Shown in pieces: positions 42,295 to 50,805 of a DNA stretch of 64,000 bases. The DNA is from UBA6107 sp964459385. Its GTDB lineage: Bacteria > Chloroflexota > Anaerolineae > Anaerolineales > Anaerolineaceae. The DNA is taken from contig CAYWLG010000004.1 of NCBI GenBank assembly GCA_964459385.1, forward strand, positions 1 through 64,000, in the 5' to 3' direction. The number at the start of each line of letters is the position of its first letter. Position 1 is the stretch's first letter. Position numbers and translations under genes: made by a program. The notes below the pieces were generated by a model that worked only from the letters and a program-made list of their open reading frames with translations, was not told the DNA's origin and ran no database searches.

Positions 42295-43020
42295 ATGCCA
42301 GAAGATATTTTTAGGAATAAAAAAATATTGGTGGTGGATGACGAAGAGCGTATGGCACGCTTCATCCGCCTCAATTTGGAACACGACGGCTTTCAGGTTG
42401 TCGAAGCTTACAAAGGGATGCAGGCCATTCAAGCGCTACGCGATCAAATGCCCGATGTCGTGCTGCTGGACGTAATGCTGCCCGATATTGACGGGTTTGA
42501 GGTGCTCAAATTGATCCGTGAGATCAGCACTGTGCCTGTGATCATGCTCACGGCCAAAGGGGAAGAAGATGACCGCGTAAAGGGGTTAGAACTTGGCGCA
42601 GATGACTATGTGACCAAGCCCTTCAGCCCGCGCGAACTGGTCAGCCGCGTGAAGGCCGTTTTGCGCCGTACAGAGACGGCCAGCGTCAGCGGCAATGAAT
42701 TGATCGAAGTGGATGAGCATTTGAAGATCGATTTTGGCCGGCGTGAGGTTTGGCTGGATGGCGAATTGGTCAAGCTGCGCCCCACCGAATATCGTCTTTT
42801 GTACCATTTAGTGCAGAATGCCGGCTGGGTGCTGACTTACGATCAGATCCTCTCGAAAGTATGGGGGTATGAATATCGGGATGAACCGCATTATGTACGG
42901 CTTTATGTGAATTATTTGCGCCAGAAACTGGAAAAAGATCCCGCCAACCCGGTCTATATTTTGACCGAACGTGGGGTGGGGTACCGTTTCGTCGATTTTC
43001 ACCGGAATGCAGAAAAATAG
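42295..43020 (+). CDS. OmpR/PhoB-type response regulator
   Basis: A 241-residue two-component regulator. The receiver domain has VVDDEE at the acidic pocket, the phosphoacceptor Asp59 in VVLLDVMLPD, and the conserved Lys in MLTAKGE. The C-terminal winged-helix (about 140-238) shows LRPTEYRLLYHL and VRLYVNYLRQKLEKD with a GVGYRF wing. No histidine kinase lies beside it, so it is either an orphan or cross-talks with the Ser/Thr kinase of the operon; the second is speculation. It starts one base after the small protein's stop. Confidence 0.93.
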   Translation: MPEDIFRNKKILVVDDEERMARFIRLNLEHDGFQVVEAYKGMQAIQALRDQMPDVVLLDVMLPDIDGFEVLKLIREISTVPVIMLTAKGEEDDRVKGLELGADDYVTKPFSPRELVSRVKAVLRRTETASVSGNELIEVDEHLKIDFGRREVWLDGELVKLRPTEYRLLYHLVQNAGWVLTYDQILSKVWGYEYRDEPHYVRLYVNYLRQKLEKDPANPVYILTERGVGYRFVDFHRNAEK

Positions 43021-43089
43021 TTTTGCCTACAAAATGTTAATAAATTTCAGGTAAGATTGTTCTGATAACGAATTCCTCAGGAGAAAAAA

Positions 43090-43434
43090 ATGATTAGTGA
43101 ACCTGTGCATGTTACTGATGCCGCTTTCGAAAAAACCGTTTTGCAATCTCCGATCCCCGTGATCGTTGATTTTTGGGCCCCGTGGTGCGGTCCCTGCCGG
43201 GCAGTGGCCCCAATTCTCGACAAGGTTGCCAAAGAGTACGCCGGCAAATTGATCGTTGCCAAAGTGAACACTGATGAAGATGCCCAATATGCGCAGCAGT
43301 ATGGTGTGCAGGGCATTCCCACCATGCTTTTTGTTGCCAATGGCAAAGTGGTGCACCGTCAGGTAGGCTCGGCACCCGAACCCACCATTCGCATGGCGGT
43401 GGATGAGTTTCTGGCAGCAGCAGGAACAAAATAG
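43090..43434 (+). CDS. trxA: Thioredoxin
   Basis: A 114-residue thioredoxin with the WCGPC active site (Cys33, Cys36), the buried Asp in VIVDFWAPW and the cis-proline in GIPTMLF. It reduces protein disulfides in the cytosol, using the reductase encoded at 18469. CAGGAG precedes the ATG by about 6 nt. A gap of 69 nt separates it from the response regulator; I cannot tell whether it has its own promoter. Confidence 0.95.
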   Translation: MISEPVHVTDAAFEKTVLQSPIPVIVDFWAPWCGPCRAVAPILDKVAKEYAGKLIVAKVNTDEDAQYAQQYGVQGIPTMLFVANGKVVHRQVGSAPEPTIRMAVDEFLAAAGTK

Positions 43435-43436
43435 CA

Positions 43437-43463
43437 AAAGTGGCGGCTCGACACCGCCACTTT
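43437..43463. terminator. Terminator between trxA and the PIG-L gene
   Basis: A perfect 10-bp stem (43437-43446 with 43454-43463), 7-nt loop, followed by CTTTTTA. Serves convergent genes. Confidence 0.85.
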
Positions 43464-43484
43464 CTTTTTAATCAGGGGATAAAT

Positions 43485-44132
43485 TTAAGCGCAGCCAAAT
43501 TCACCGATCACCCGCAAAATATCGAAGCCTTCGGCATAAGGCCTTTCGGCCAGTGCCCCGTTGCGGATCAGGGTGGCGCGGGTGATTTCTGGGTTAAAGT
43601 AGTATTTCGATTCGTAGGTTTTGTAACAGGCCAGCGCATCGGTCTTTTTCTTCACATCGACTTCGTTCACTTCGACCAAAAAGTTGGGGAAAAAGCCGTA
43701 GCTGCTGCGAATGACATCGAAGCCCAAAACGGTGATGCCGCGAAAAGCACGCAGACTTTCTTGGGTGATCGTACCGTGGTCCTGATGCACATCCGATTTG
43801 GTATGCACAAAAACGATATCGGGGTGGAAATTGCGGTTGATATCGATCATGTATTCCAAAATTTCCTGGCGCTGCTGTGGGAAGCGCCGGGTTTCAAATT
43901 GCCCGACCACCACATGGTCTTTCGGCACCCCCAGGGTTTCCATGCTGGCGTAATGCTCTGAGATCAAATTCGTCAGCAAGGGGTTTTTCTGGTTGTCGCT
44001 TAAAGTGTAACAACGCACATCGGTCTGTTCTGCAATATGCGCTATCAAAGCTCCGCAGCCCAGTTCAATGTCGTCGGGGTGGGCGCCAATGAAACAAACC
44101 CGCTTGCCGAAAAAGGTCATGTCATGGCTCAT
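43485..44132 (-). CDS. PIG-L/LmbE family deacetylase
   Basis: A 215-residue zinc-dependent deacetylase fold. The zinc ligands are in AHPDDIELG near the start and in SDVHQDHGTI near residue 113. Family members remove N-acetyl groups from sugar-linked GlcNAc, as in thiol cofactor, GPI or glycan synthesis; the substrate here is unknown. The gene begins 7 nt after the methyltransferase stop and is likely its cotranscribed partner at the tail of the hyp operon, perhaps by chance of order and not function. Confidence 0.88.
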   Translation of the reverse strand: MSHDMTFFGKRVCFIGAHPDDIELGCGALIAHIAEQTDVRCYTLSDNQKNPLLTNLISEHYASMETLGVPKDHVVVGQFETRRFPQQRQEILEYMIDINRNFHPDIVFVHTKSDVHQDHGTITQESLRAFRGITVLGFDVIRSSYGFFPNFLVEVNEVDVKKKTDALACYKTYESKYYFNPEITRATLIRNGALAERPYAEGFDILRVIGEFGCA

Positions 44133-44139
44133 ACAGCAC

Positions 44140-44940
44140 CTATTTGGTGGCTAAAAAGCCGCCAACTACTTTGGTCATTACCAGCTTGCCTTCTTTAGCC
44201 AACCGCTTCTTGGCAACTTCGCTGATCTGGCCCATGATCTTTTCAAAGTCGTCTTTGCTCTCAAAAAAGCTCTTCCAGAGGCGGCGGTCTTCTGACATCG
44301 AAGCACGCGTATAAGCGATGTAGGGCTCAACGGCTTCGAAGGTCAGTGGGTTCTCGAATACGTGAACTTCCACCTTTGAATAAAGAGATTGGATGGTGGA
44401 CAGGAATTCGCTGGAATAGCGTGAACTGCCGGGCATGGGAGGAATCTCTTTGCCGGTGGCTTCACGAATGATGTCATAGAAGATCTGTTTGTTCTGCGGC
44501 ATGGGGCCGGTGGTAAAGAGCCGTCCGCCCGGAGCGGTGACGCGGTGCATTTCACTGATGGTAAAGGGCACGTTTTCAGCGTAATAGATGGCAAAGCAGC
44601 AGGAAACAAAGTCGAATTTGTCGGCTTCAAAAGGGAATTTTTTGTTGAAATCAAGATAAACGAATTTCATGCCGGTATTTCGGCGTGCATCTTCGTCGCG
44701 AGCTTGCTGCAGCAGGTCTTCAGAAACATCGCCACCGGTGATCTCAGCCTGACCCTTGAGGTTATCGTGATACGAAAAGCATTGTTTACCTGAGCCGCAG
44801 CCGACATCCAAAATTTTGTTGCCGGGCTGCAATTTGATGAGGTCGATCATCCAGGCATCAATATCGCGGGCGCCAAATTTGCTGTGAATATCAATACGGG
44901 TGGCTAAATCTTTGGTCGTTTCTTGAAAATCGATTTTCAT
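44140..44940 (-). CDS. Class I SAM-dependent methyltransferase
   Basis: A 266-residue methyltransferase: ILDVGCGSGKQCF is the SAM glycine loop (about 40-52), TGGDVSEDLL the ribose-binding acidic end, and DFVSCCFAIYYAENV with MHRVTAPGGRLFTTGP the standard motif order of Methyltransf_11/25 enzymes. The substrate is not evident. The gene starts 58 nt after hypE on the same strand with GAGGATCT as Shine-Dalgarno. PIG-L follows. Confidence 0.85.
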   Translation of the reverse strand: MKIDFQETTKDLATRIDIHSKFGARDIDAWMIDLIKLQPGNKILDVGCGSGKQCFSYHDNLKGQAEITGGDVSEDLLQQARDEDARRNTGMKFVYLDFNKKFPFEADKFDFVSCCFAIYYAENVPFTISEMHRVTAPGGRLFTTGPMPQNKQIFYDIIREATGKEIPPMPGSSRYSSEFLSTIQSLYSKVEVHVFENPLTFEAVEPYIAYTRASMSEDRRLWKSFFESKDDFEKIMGQISEVAKKRLAKEGKLVMTKVVGGFLATK

Positions 44941-44998
44941 AGATCCTCGCTATTTGTTTTTTGTAAGTATAAATGCGCTTCTAGCTCTGTCAAGGCAA

Positions 44999-46078
44999 TC
45001 AGCAGATACGCGGCAGCATTTCGCCTGAAAGCACGTCCAGAATACGGGAGCTGCCGATGCGGTTCTTGAGCAAAACACGCTCTTTGGGGGCATCCAAAAC
45101 CTTACCGATGCGGGTAGCGTTCTGTCCGTATTCCTGTTGTTGTAAGATCGCCAGCGCTTTCTCTGCATCGGCCTCTGGCAAAATGATGATCACTTTGCCT
45201 TCATTGGCCACATAAAGAGGGTCAAAACCCAGCATCTCGCAGGCCGACTGCACTTCGGGCTTGATGGGCACCAATCCTTCTTCAATGGTAATGTTCACGT
45301 GGCTTTGCACGGCGATTTCGTTCAGCGTGGTTGCCAGGCCGCCACGGGTGGGATCGCGCAGCACGTGAACTTGAGGAATCTCTGCAAGCAGGGCCTCGAT
45401 CAGACCATTTAAGGGGGCAACGTCCGATTCAAGGGCTGTCTCAAAACCGAGGTCGCCGCGGGCTGTCAGCACTGCAATGCCGTGATCTCCCATTGAGCCG
45501 GAAAGGAGCACCGCATCACCGGGTTGAGCGTATTGACCGCCAATCGTAAGCCCGGCCGGTACCCAGCCAAACCCGGCAGTATTGATGAAAAGCCCATCGG
45601 CTTTGCCCTTTTCAACCACTTTGGTGTCGCCGGCCACGATGGGCACACCGCAGGCCGCGGCGGTTTCTGCCATTGAAGCCACGACTCTTTCGAGCACTTC
45701 GATGGGCAAACCCTCTTCGAGAATGAACCCGGCAGTCAGCCCCAGAGGACGGGCACCGGACATGGCGACATCATTTACCGTGCCGCAGACGGCCAGTTTG
45801 CCAATATCTCCCCCCGGGAAGAAGAGCGGGGCAACAATATGCGAATCGGTGCTCACGGCCAGATGCCCGCCTGCACGGATTTCTTCTGGTACCAGCAGGT
45901 TGGCAAAGTCATTGCCTTCCAAAAGGGCAGGGTTTGAGAAATGGGGCACAAAGACCTTTTCGATGAGTTCCTGCGTCATGCGGCCGCCGGAGCCATGCCC
46001 CATCACGATATGGGTTTGATGCCGCAGCGGAACAGGGCAAACGGGACCTTCCATGTGAACCGGTTCGGATGAAGTCAT
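44999..46078 (-). CDS. hypE: Hydrogenase maturation factor HypE
   Basis: A 359-residue PurM-like ATPase that dehydrates the carbamoyl group on its own C-terminal cysteine to a thiocyanate, the cyanide source for the [NiFe] centre. The MGHGSGGRMTQEL start, FSTD-like AVSTDSHIV, GTVNDVAMSGA, DPTRGGLATTLNE blocks and the required C-terminal PRIC are all present. The frame runs 72 codons further upstream inside hypD, but the ATG at 46078 one base after the hypD stop fits the family. Partner of HypF and then HypCD. Confidence 0.95.
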   Translation of the reverse strand: MTSSEPVHMEGPVCPVPLRHQTHIVMGHGSGGRMTQELIEKVFVPHFSNPALLEGNDFANLLVPEEIRAGGHLAVSTDSHIVAPLFFPGGDIGKLAVCGTVNDVAMSGARPLGLTAGFILEEGLPIEVLERVVASMAETAAACGVPIVAGDTKVVEKGKADGLFINTAGFGWVPAGLTIGGQYAQPGDAVLLSGSMGDHGIAVLTARGDLGFETALESDVAPLNGLIEALLAEIPQVHVLRDPTRGGLATTLNEIAVQSHVNITIEEGLVPIKPEVQSACEMLGFDPLYVANEGKVIIILPEADAEKALAILQQQEYGQNATRIGKVLDAPKERVLLKNRIGSSRILDVLSGEMLPRIC

Positions 46079-46079
46079 C

Positions 46080-47174
46080 TTATTTGTTCTCGATTCTGGC
46101 GTAGCGATAGTAAGCAGCGCAGGCGCCCTCAGAAGAAACCATGGTTGCACCGAGTGGGTTCTCAGGCGTACATTCTTTTCCAAAAGCGGGGCATTCCGAG
46201 GGTTTTTTACGGCCCTGCAAGACCTGTCCGGCAATGCAAAGCTCGGATTCATGGGTGTGAATCTGTCCGACATCGAATTTGGTCTCGGCGTCAAATTCCA
46301 CCAATTCGGGTCTCAAACACCAGCCGCTGGCCGGGATCATGCCGATGCCGCGCCAGTTTCGGTCGCAGACCTGAAAGGTCTTGTTGATGATGGCCTGGGC
46401 GGGTTTGTTGCCCTCAAAAGAAACCACTCTTGAATAGGCGTTTTCTACCTCATGGCTGCCTTTTTCGAGCTGGCGCACGGTCATGAGAATGCCGTTGAGC
46501 AGATCAATGGGTTCAAAGCCGGTGACGACAATGGGAATTTTATATTTTTCAGCGATGGGCGGATATTCCCAATAGCCCATCACGGAACAAACATGGCCGG
46601 CGGCGAGAAAACCCTGCACGCGGTTTTGCGGCGAACCTAAGATGGCGTGCATGGCGGGCGGCACCGTCACCTGTGAGACCAGCACTGAGTAGTTTTTCAC
46701 CCCCAGCGCCTTGGCCTGTAAAACGCTCATGGCATTGGCCGGCGCCGTGGTTTCAAAGCCAATGGCGAAGAAGACCACTTCTTTATCCGGGTTGGCCTGG
46801 GCGATCTTGACCGCATCCATTGGCGAATAGACCACTTTTACCTGAGCCCCTTCGGCACGCACTGAGAAGAGATCTCTGCCTGAACCGGGCACGCGCAACA
46901 TATCCCCAAAAGAACAGAAGATCACATTGGGTTTGGCGGCGATCGCCAGGGCACGATCGATCAATTCAAGCGAAGTGACACAGACCGGGCAGCCGGGGCC
47001 ATGTACCAATTCGATCTCGGGCGGCAAAAGTTGATCGATGCCATTTTGCATGATCGAATGCGTTTGCCCGCCGCAGATTTCCATGATCACCCAGTGACGG
47101 GTGGTGATGCGTTTGATCTCATCGAGGAGATTGCGCGTGATCTTTGAGTCGCGGAATTCATCCACGTAGCGCAT
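46080..47174 (-). CDS. hypD: Hydrogenase maturation factor HypD
   Basis: A 364-residue scaffold with a [4Fe-4S] cluster on which Fe(CN)2CO is assembled together with HypC. MEICGGQTHSIMQ, HGPGCPVCVTS and ETTAPANAM are the three central motifs. The C-terminal cluster ligands are seen in SELCIAGQVLQG, SECPAFGKECTPENPLGA and SEGACAAYY. Normal length. It starts 6 nt after hypC. Confidence 0.96.
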   Translation of the reverse strand: MRYVDEFRDSKITRNLLDEIKRITTRHWVIMEICGGQTHSIMQNGIDQLLPPEIELVHGPGCPVCVTSLELIDRALAIAAKPNVIFCSFGDMLRVPGSGRDLFSVRAEGAQVKVVYSPMDAVKIAQANPDKEVVFFAIGFETTAPANAMSVLQAKALGVKNYSVLVSQVTVPPAMHAILGSPQNRVQGFLAAGHVCSVMGYWEYPPIAEKYKIPIVVTGFEPIDLLNGILMTVRQLEKGSHEVENAYSRVVSFEGNKPAQAIINKTFQVCDRNWRGIGMIPASGWCLRPELVEFDAETKFDVGQIHTHESELCIAGQVLQGRKKPSECPAFGKECTPENPLGATMVSSEGACAAYYRYARIENK

Positions 47175-47180
47175 GAGTGG

Positions 47181-47441
47181 TTACACCTCTTCTTCGCCGG
47201 CGGCCAGTTCGGCTTCAACATCACCCAGTTCGCGCAGGGCGGCCAGAGTTTCTTCGGCTTCTTCTTCGCTTAAGATACTGAGGGCAAAACCGGCATGCAC
47301 GATCACATAGTTGCCCAGTTTGGCCTCCGGGACGGCTTCCAGGCAGACTTCGCGAATCACCCCGCCGAAATCGACCTTGCCCATCAGTACGGCGGCAGTT
47401 GGGATGATCTCAATGATTTTTCCAGGAACGGCTAAGCACAT
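47181..47441 (-). CDS. hypC: Hydrogenase maturation chaperone HypC
   Basis: An 86-residue HypC/HupF protein that hands the iron ligand complex to the large subunit precursor. The essential N-terminal MCLAVPGKI, with Cys2, and GNYVIVHAGFALSILSEEEA are intact. AGAGGTAAAT precedes the ATG. It has a short acidic tail and lies between hypF and hypD. Confidence 0.95.
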   Translation of the reverse strand: MCLAVPGKIIEIIPTAAVLMGKVDFGGVIREVCLEAVPEAKLGNYVIVHAGFALSILSEEEAEETLAALRELGDVEAELAAGEEEV

Positions 47442-47449
47442 ATTTACCT

Positions 47450-49738
47450 CTAATTTTTCTGAATTTGATTGGCGACCATTACCTGACCCAGACAGATACC
47501 GCCATCATTGGTGGGTACCTGCCGGTGGAGCAGCAACTCAAAACCAGCCTGTCGAAGCAAGTGAGTGGTTTTGAGCAACAACGTTTTATTTTGCCACACC
47601 CCCCCAGAGAATGCAACCGTATTTATGGAGCTTTCGGAGCGGATTTGTTGGCATACTTGCGCAGTCATCTGCGCCAGCCCATTGTGGAAGCGAGCAGATA
47701 GAACAGATGGTGAGATGCCAGCGTAGAGATCGGCAACGATCTGTTCAAAGAGCGGTTTAAGTTGCATCTCTTGACCGGAGAAGGGAATTTGATAGGCACT
47801 TGTTTCATTTTGATCGCAGGCAGATTCCAGTTCGATGGCCGCCTGGCCTTCATAGGTGGCCGTTTGGCGAATGCCGATCAGGGCCGATACCGCATCAAAC
47901 AGGCGCCCCATGCTGGTGGTCAAAGGCGTGTTAATGTGATTATCAAGCAGGGAACGCAAAACCGTGCGATCCTGGGCGCACAATGTTTCAACCGGAGAGA
48001 AGTCCGGGTCCCAGTCGAGGCCAAAGGCCGAAAGATAAGCCAGCGCGATGCGGGACGGGTGCCGAATGGCCGCCTCACCGCCGGGCAGGGGCGCTTCTGA
48101 AAGGTGAAAGCGCCGCTCATAGCCTGCGTATCCGCCGACCAGCACTTCACCGCCCCAGATCACGCCATCCGTGCCCAGACCGGTGCCGTCAAAGGTGAGG
48201 CCGATCACCGGGTCATTGCTGGCCCAGCCGTTATCGGCCAGACAACTGGCCAAATGAGCATGATGGTGCTGCACCTGCACGAGGGGCAGTTTTTCTCTTT
48301 GGCTGAGCGCTAGTGCATATTTTGTCGAAAGATAATCTGGGTGCAGATCAGCCGCGATCAACTGTGGTTCGATCCTGAAGAGGGTTTTGAAATGCTCGAT
48401 CCCGCTTTCGAATGAGGAAAGGGTCTCGTAATTTTCAAGATCTCCGATGTGATGGCTGAGAAAGGCATACTCGTCACGTGTCAGGCAAAAGGTGTTTTTC
48501 AGCTCGGCACCGCAGGCCAGGGAGGGTTTGCCAGGCAGGGGGAGCTTTACCGCATCGGGGGCGTAACCGCGGGATCGCCGGATGGGATAGGGCTTTTCTT
48601 CAATTACGCGGTAGACAGAATCATCCACCCGCATGTGAATGGGGCGGTCGTTCATCAAAAAGCCGTCTGCGATTTTAGTGAGGTGGTTGAACGCGTCTTG
48701 GTCTTCAAAGGCCACCGGTTCCTCGCTGCTGTTGCCGCTGGTCATCACAAAGACTTCGGGAAAGTCTGGTGCCGGTTCGAGCAGCAGCAAATGCAGGGGG
48801 GTGTAGGGCAGCATAAATCCCAGTGAGGTCTGCCCGGGGGCAACTGTCCTAGAAACGGATGTGCCAGGCTTTCTTTCGAGCAAAACAATGGGGTGTTGTG
48901 GAGACTCCAACAACGCCATTTCGGCAGCGGTGACTTCACAGTATCTGGCAATGATCTCTGGCGAGAAGGACATCAGGGCAAAGGCTTTATCACTGCGTTT
49001 TTTGCGGCTGCGCAGGGCGGCCACGGCTTTATCATTGCGAGCGTCGCAGGCCAGATGAAAGCCGCCAATTCCTTTGATGGCCAGTATCTTTCCTTCGCGC
49101 AGCCATTGCCTGGCAAGCTGCAGTGCAGCTTCTTTTTCGGCCAGCCGCTGGCCGCCTGATTCAAACCAGATCTGCGGGCCACAATCATCACAGGCAATTG
49201 GTTGGGCGTGAAAGCGCCGGTCGAGGGGATCGTGATATTCTTTTTCGCAGGTCGGGCACATTTTGAACCCGGCCATGGTGGTTTTGGGGCGGTCATAGGG
49301 AATATCACGGATGATCGAAAAACGCGGCCCACAGTTGGTGCAGTTGATGAAGGGATAGCGGTAGCGGTGGTTACTGGGGTCAAACAGCTCGCGCTGACAG
49401 TCCGGGCAAATGCTCATGTCGGGTGAAATGGGCACAAATTGCCCTTCTTCGGCCAGCGAGGGCAGAATCGTAAACTCAGTGAAGTTTTCCGGTTGAACAG
49501 AAGTGGAAAGAACTTGATCGATCTTCGCCAAAGCCGGCGGATGTGCCTTTAGTTGCTCCAGAAAGGCCTGTAAGCCCTCTTCTGTGCCATTAAGTACAAT
49601 ATCCACCCCGCTGGATGAATTTCGCACCCAGCCCGTCAGGTGGTATTGTTTTGCCAGGCCAAAGACGAAGGGGCGAAAACCCACCCCCTGCACGATTCCT
49701 TTGACCTTGATCTGTAAGCCAGACTGGCTGCTTGTCAT
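47450..49738 (-). CDS. hypF: Carbamoyltransferase HypF
   Basis: A 762-residue multidomain enzyme that makes the carbamoyl group loaded on HypE from carbamoyl phosphate and ATP. In order: acylphosphatase domain (1-95, VQGVGFRPFVFGLA), a zinc-finger pair (about 110-185, CPDCQ...CTNCG and CPTCE...CDDCG), a YrdC domain (about 200-385, with KGIGGFHLACDA), and a Kae1-like domain (about 400-762, with VQHHHAHLASCLADN and VAFSGGVWQN). Full length with every domain. Its start overlaps the hypB stop as ATGA. Confidence 0.96.
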   Translation of the reverse strand: MTSSQSGLQIKVKGIVQGVGFRPFVFGLAKQYHLTGWVRNSSSGVDIVLNGTEEGLQAFLEQLKAHPPALAKIDQVLSTSVQPENFTEFTILPSLAEEGQFVPISPDMSICPDCQRELFDPSNHRYRYPFINCTNCGPRFSIIRDIPYDRPKTTMAGFKMCPTCEKEYHDPLDRRFHAQPIACDDCGPQIWFESGGQRLAEKEAALQLARQWLREGKILAIKGIGGFHLACDARNDKAVAALRSRKKRSDKAFALMSFSPEIIARYCEVTAAEMALLESPQHPIVLLERKPGTSVSRTVAPGQTSLGFMLPYTPLHLLLLEPAPDFPEVFVMTSGNSSEEPVAFEDQDAFNHLTKIADGFLMNDRPIHMRVDDSVYRVIEEKPYPIRRSRGYAPDAVKLPLPGKPSLACGAELKNTFCLTRDEYAFLSHHIGDLENYETLSSFESGIEHFKTLFRIEPQLIAADLHPDYLSTKYALALSQREKLPLVQVQHHHAHLASCLADNGWASNDPVIGLTFDGTGLGTDGVIWGGEVLVGGYAGYERRFHLSEAPLPGGEAAIRHPSRIALAYLSAFGLDWDPDFSPVETLCAQDRTVLRSLLDNHINTPLTTSMGRLFDAVSALIGIRQTATYEGQAAIELESACDQNETSAYQIPFSGQEMQLKPLFEQIVADLYAGISPSVLSARFHNGLAQMTAQVCQQIRSESSINTVAFSGGVWQNKTLLLKTTHLLRQAGFELLLHRQVPTNDGGICLGQVMVANQIQKN

Positions 49739-50409
49739 TTTTCCTGCTTATACTGCTTGACCTGTTCTTTCAACCAGGCGATCCAACTATCTACCCCTTC
49801 GCCCGTGCGGCAGGATACCGGGAAGGTGGTCAGGCCGGGATTCAACAGTTCGACCCCTTTTTGAAAATAATCCATGTCATATTCGACATAGGGGATCAGA
49901 TCGGTCTTGTTGATGATCAAAACGTCCAGCCCACGATAGATGTTGGGATATTTATAGGGCTTGTCATCCCCTTCAGGCACGCTGGAGACCAGCAGATTCA
50001 TGTGCGAGCCCAAATACCAGGCTGCCGGGCAAATGAGGTTGCCGACGTTCTCGATGATCAGCACGTCGATCTCTGCGAGTGGAATCTGTTTGAGACCATC
50101 TGAGAGCATGGCAGCTTCAAGGTGGCAATCGCCGCCGGTATTGATCTGAATGGCGGGCATGCCGGCTTTGATGATCTTGTCAGCATCGATGGTCACGGGG
50201 GCCGTATCGCCTTCGATGACGCCGATGCGCAGGTCGTTCGCCAGATGCTTGATGGTTTGCAGAATGAAACTGGTCTTTCCGGCGCCAGGGGAGGCCATCA
50301 GATTGATGGAAAAGACTTTGTGCTGATCGAGGAGTGCACGGTTCTCGTTGGCAACGCGGTCGTTGGCACTCAATATTTTTTCTACTACCGGAACTCGAAT
50401 TGCGCTCAT
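49735..50409 (-). CDS. hypB: Hydrogenase nickel incorporation GTPase HypB
   Basis: A 224-residue SIMIBI GTPase that drives nickel delivery with HypA. The P-loop is MASPGAGKTSF, the metal site between subunits is in NTGGDCHLEAAM, and NKTDLI is the guanine-specificity motif. It lacks the His-rich nickel-storage N terminus of some HypB proteins and the CxxCGC start of E. coli HypB. Start overlaps the hypA stop as ATGA. Confidence 0.96.
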   Translation of the reverse strand: MSAIRVPVVEKILSANDRVANENRALLDQHKVFSINLMASPGAGKTSFILQTIKHLANDLRIGVIEGDTAPVTIDADKIIKAGMPAIQINTGGDCHLEAAMLSDGLKQIPLAEIDVLIIENVGNLICPAAWYLGSHMNLLVSSVPEGDDKPYKYPNIYRGLDVLIINKTDLIPYVEYDMDYFQKGVELLNPGLTTFPVSCRTGEGVDSWIAWLKEQVKQYKQEK

Positions 50410-50762
50410 TGGTCTGATTCCTTTTCTATTTCAATGCTATCCAGGTAGAACTCTTCGCCCTGAATAATTCGGGTATTGAAACTGCCGCAACTGGGACAGG
50501 CGATCAGTTTTTCGTCAATGGGGTATTCCGTCTGGCAATCCTGGCACTTTAAGACGGCCGGTTTGCGGTCAAAATTCAGTTGAGCGCCTTCACAAATGGT
50601 GCCTTCACTGATCGTATCCCAATAGAATTGCACCGAATCATCCACAATACTGGATAATCGGCCAATGACGAGATTGATCGAGGTTACTTTCGTTGCCTGG
50701 GCTTTTTGGGCATGTTCCAATGCCAATTGAAAAATACTCTCAGTTACCGATAATTCGTGCAT
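50406..50762 (-). CDS. hypA: Hydrogenase nickel chaperone HypA
   Basis: A 118-residue nickel chaperone. MHELSVTESI supplies the nickel ligand His2; the zinc finger has CQDC and CPSC pairs. Normal length. It is the first gene of hypABFCDE. The ATG at 50762 has no Shine-Dalgarno and lies 9 nt from a TATAAT box, so it probably heads a leaderless transcript separate from the structural genes. Confidence 0.96.
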   Translation of the reverse strand: MHELSVTESIFQLALEHAQKAQATKVTSINLVIGRLSSIVDDSVQFYWDTISEGTICEGAQLNFDRKPAVLKCQDCQTEYPIDEKLIACPSCGSFNTRIIQGEEFYLDSIEIEKESDQ

Positions 50763-50771
50763 AGTGAACTA

Positions 50772-50777
50772 ATTATA
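50772..50777 (-). promoter_or_regulatory. -10 box, leaderless promoter of hypABFCDE
   Basis: TATAAT on the minus strand followed by 9 nt and the hypA ATG. The -35 region is not recognisable. It gives the maturation genes their own promoter. Confidence 0.6.
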
Positions 50778-50805
50778 AGACGAAAAAGTCAGAAATGCGA
50801 CCCGA

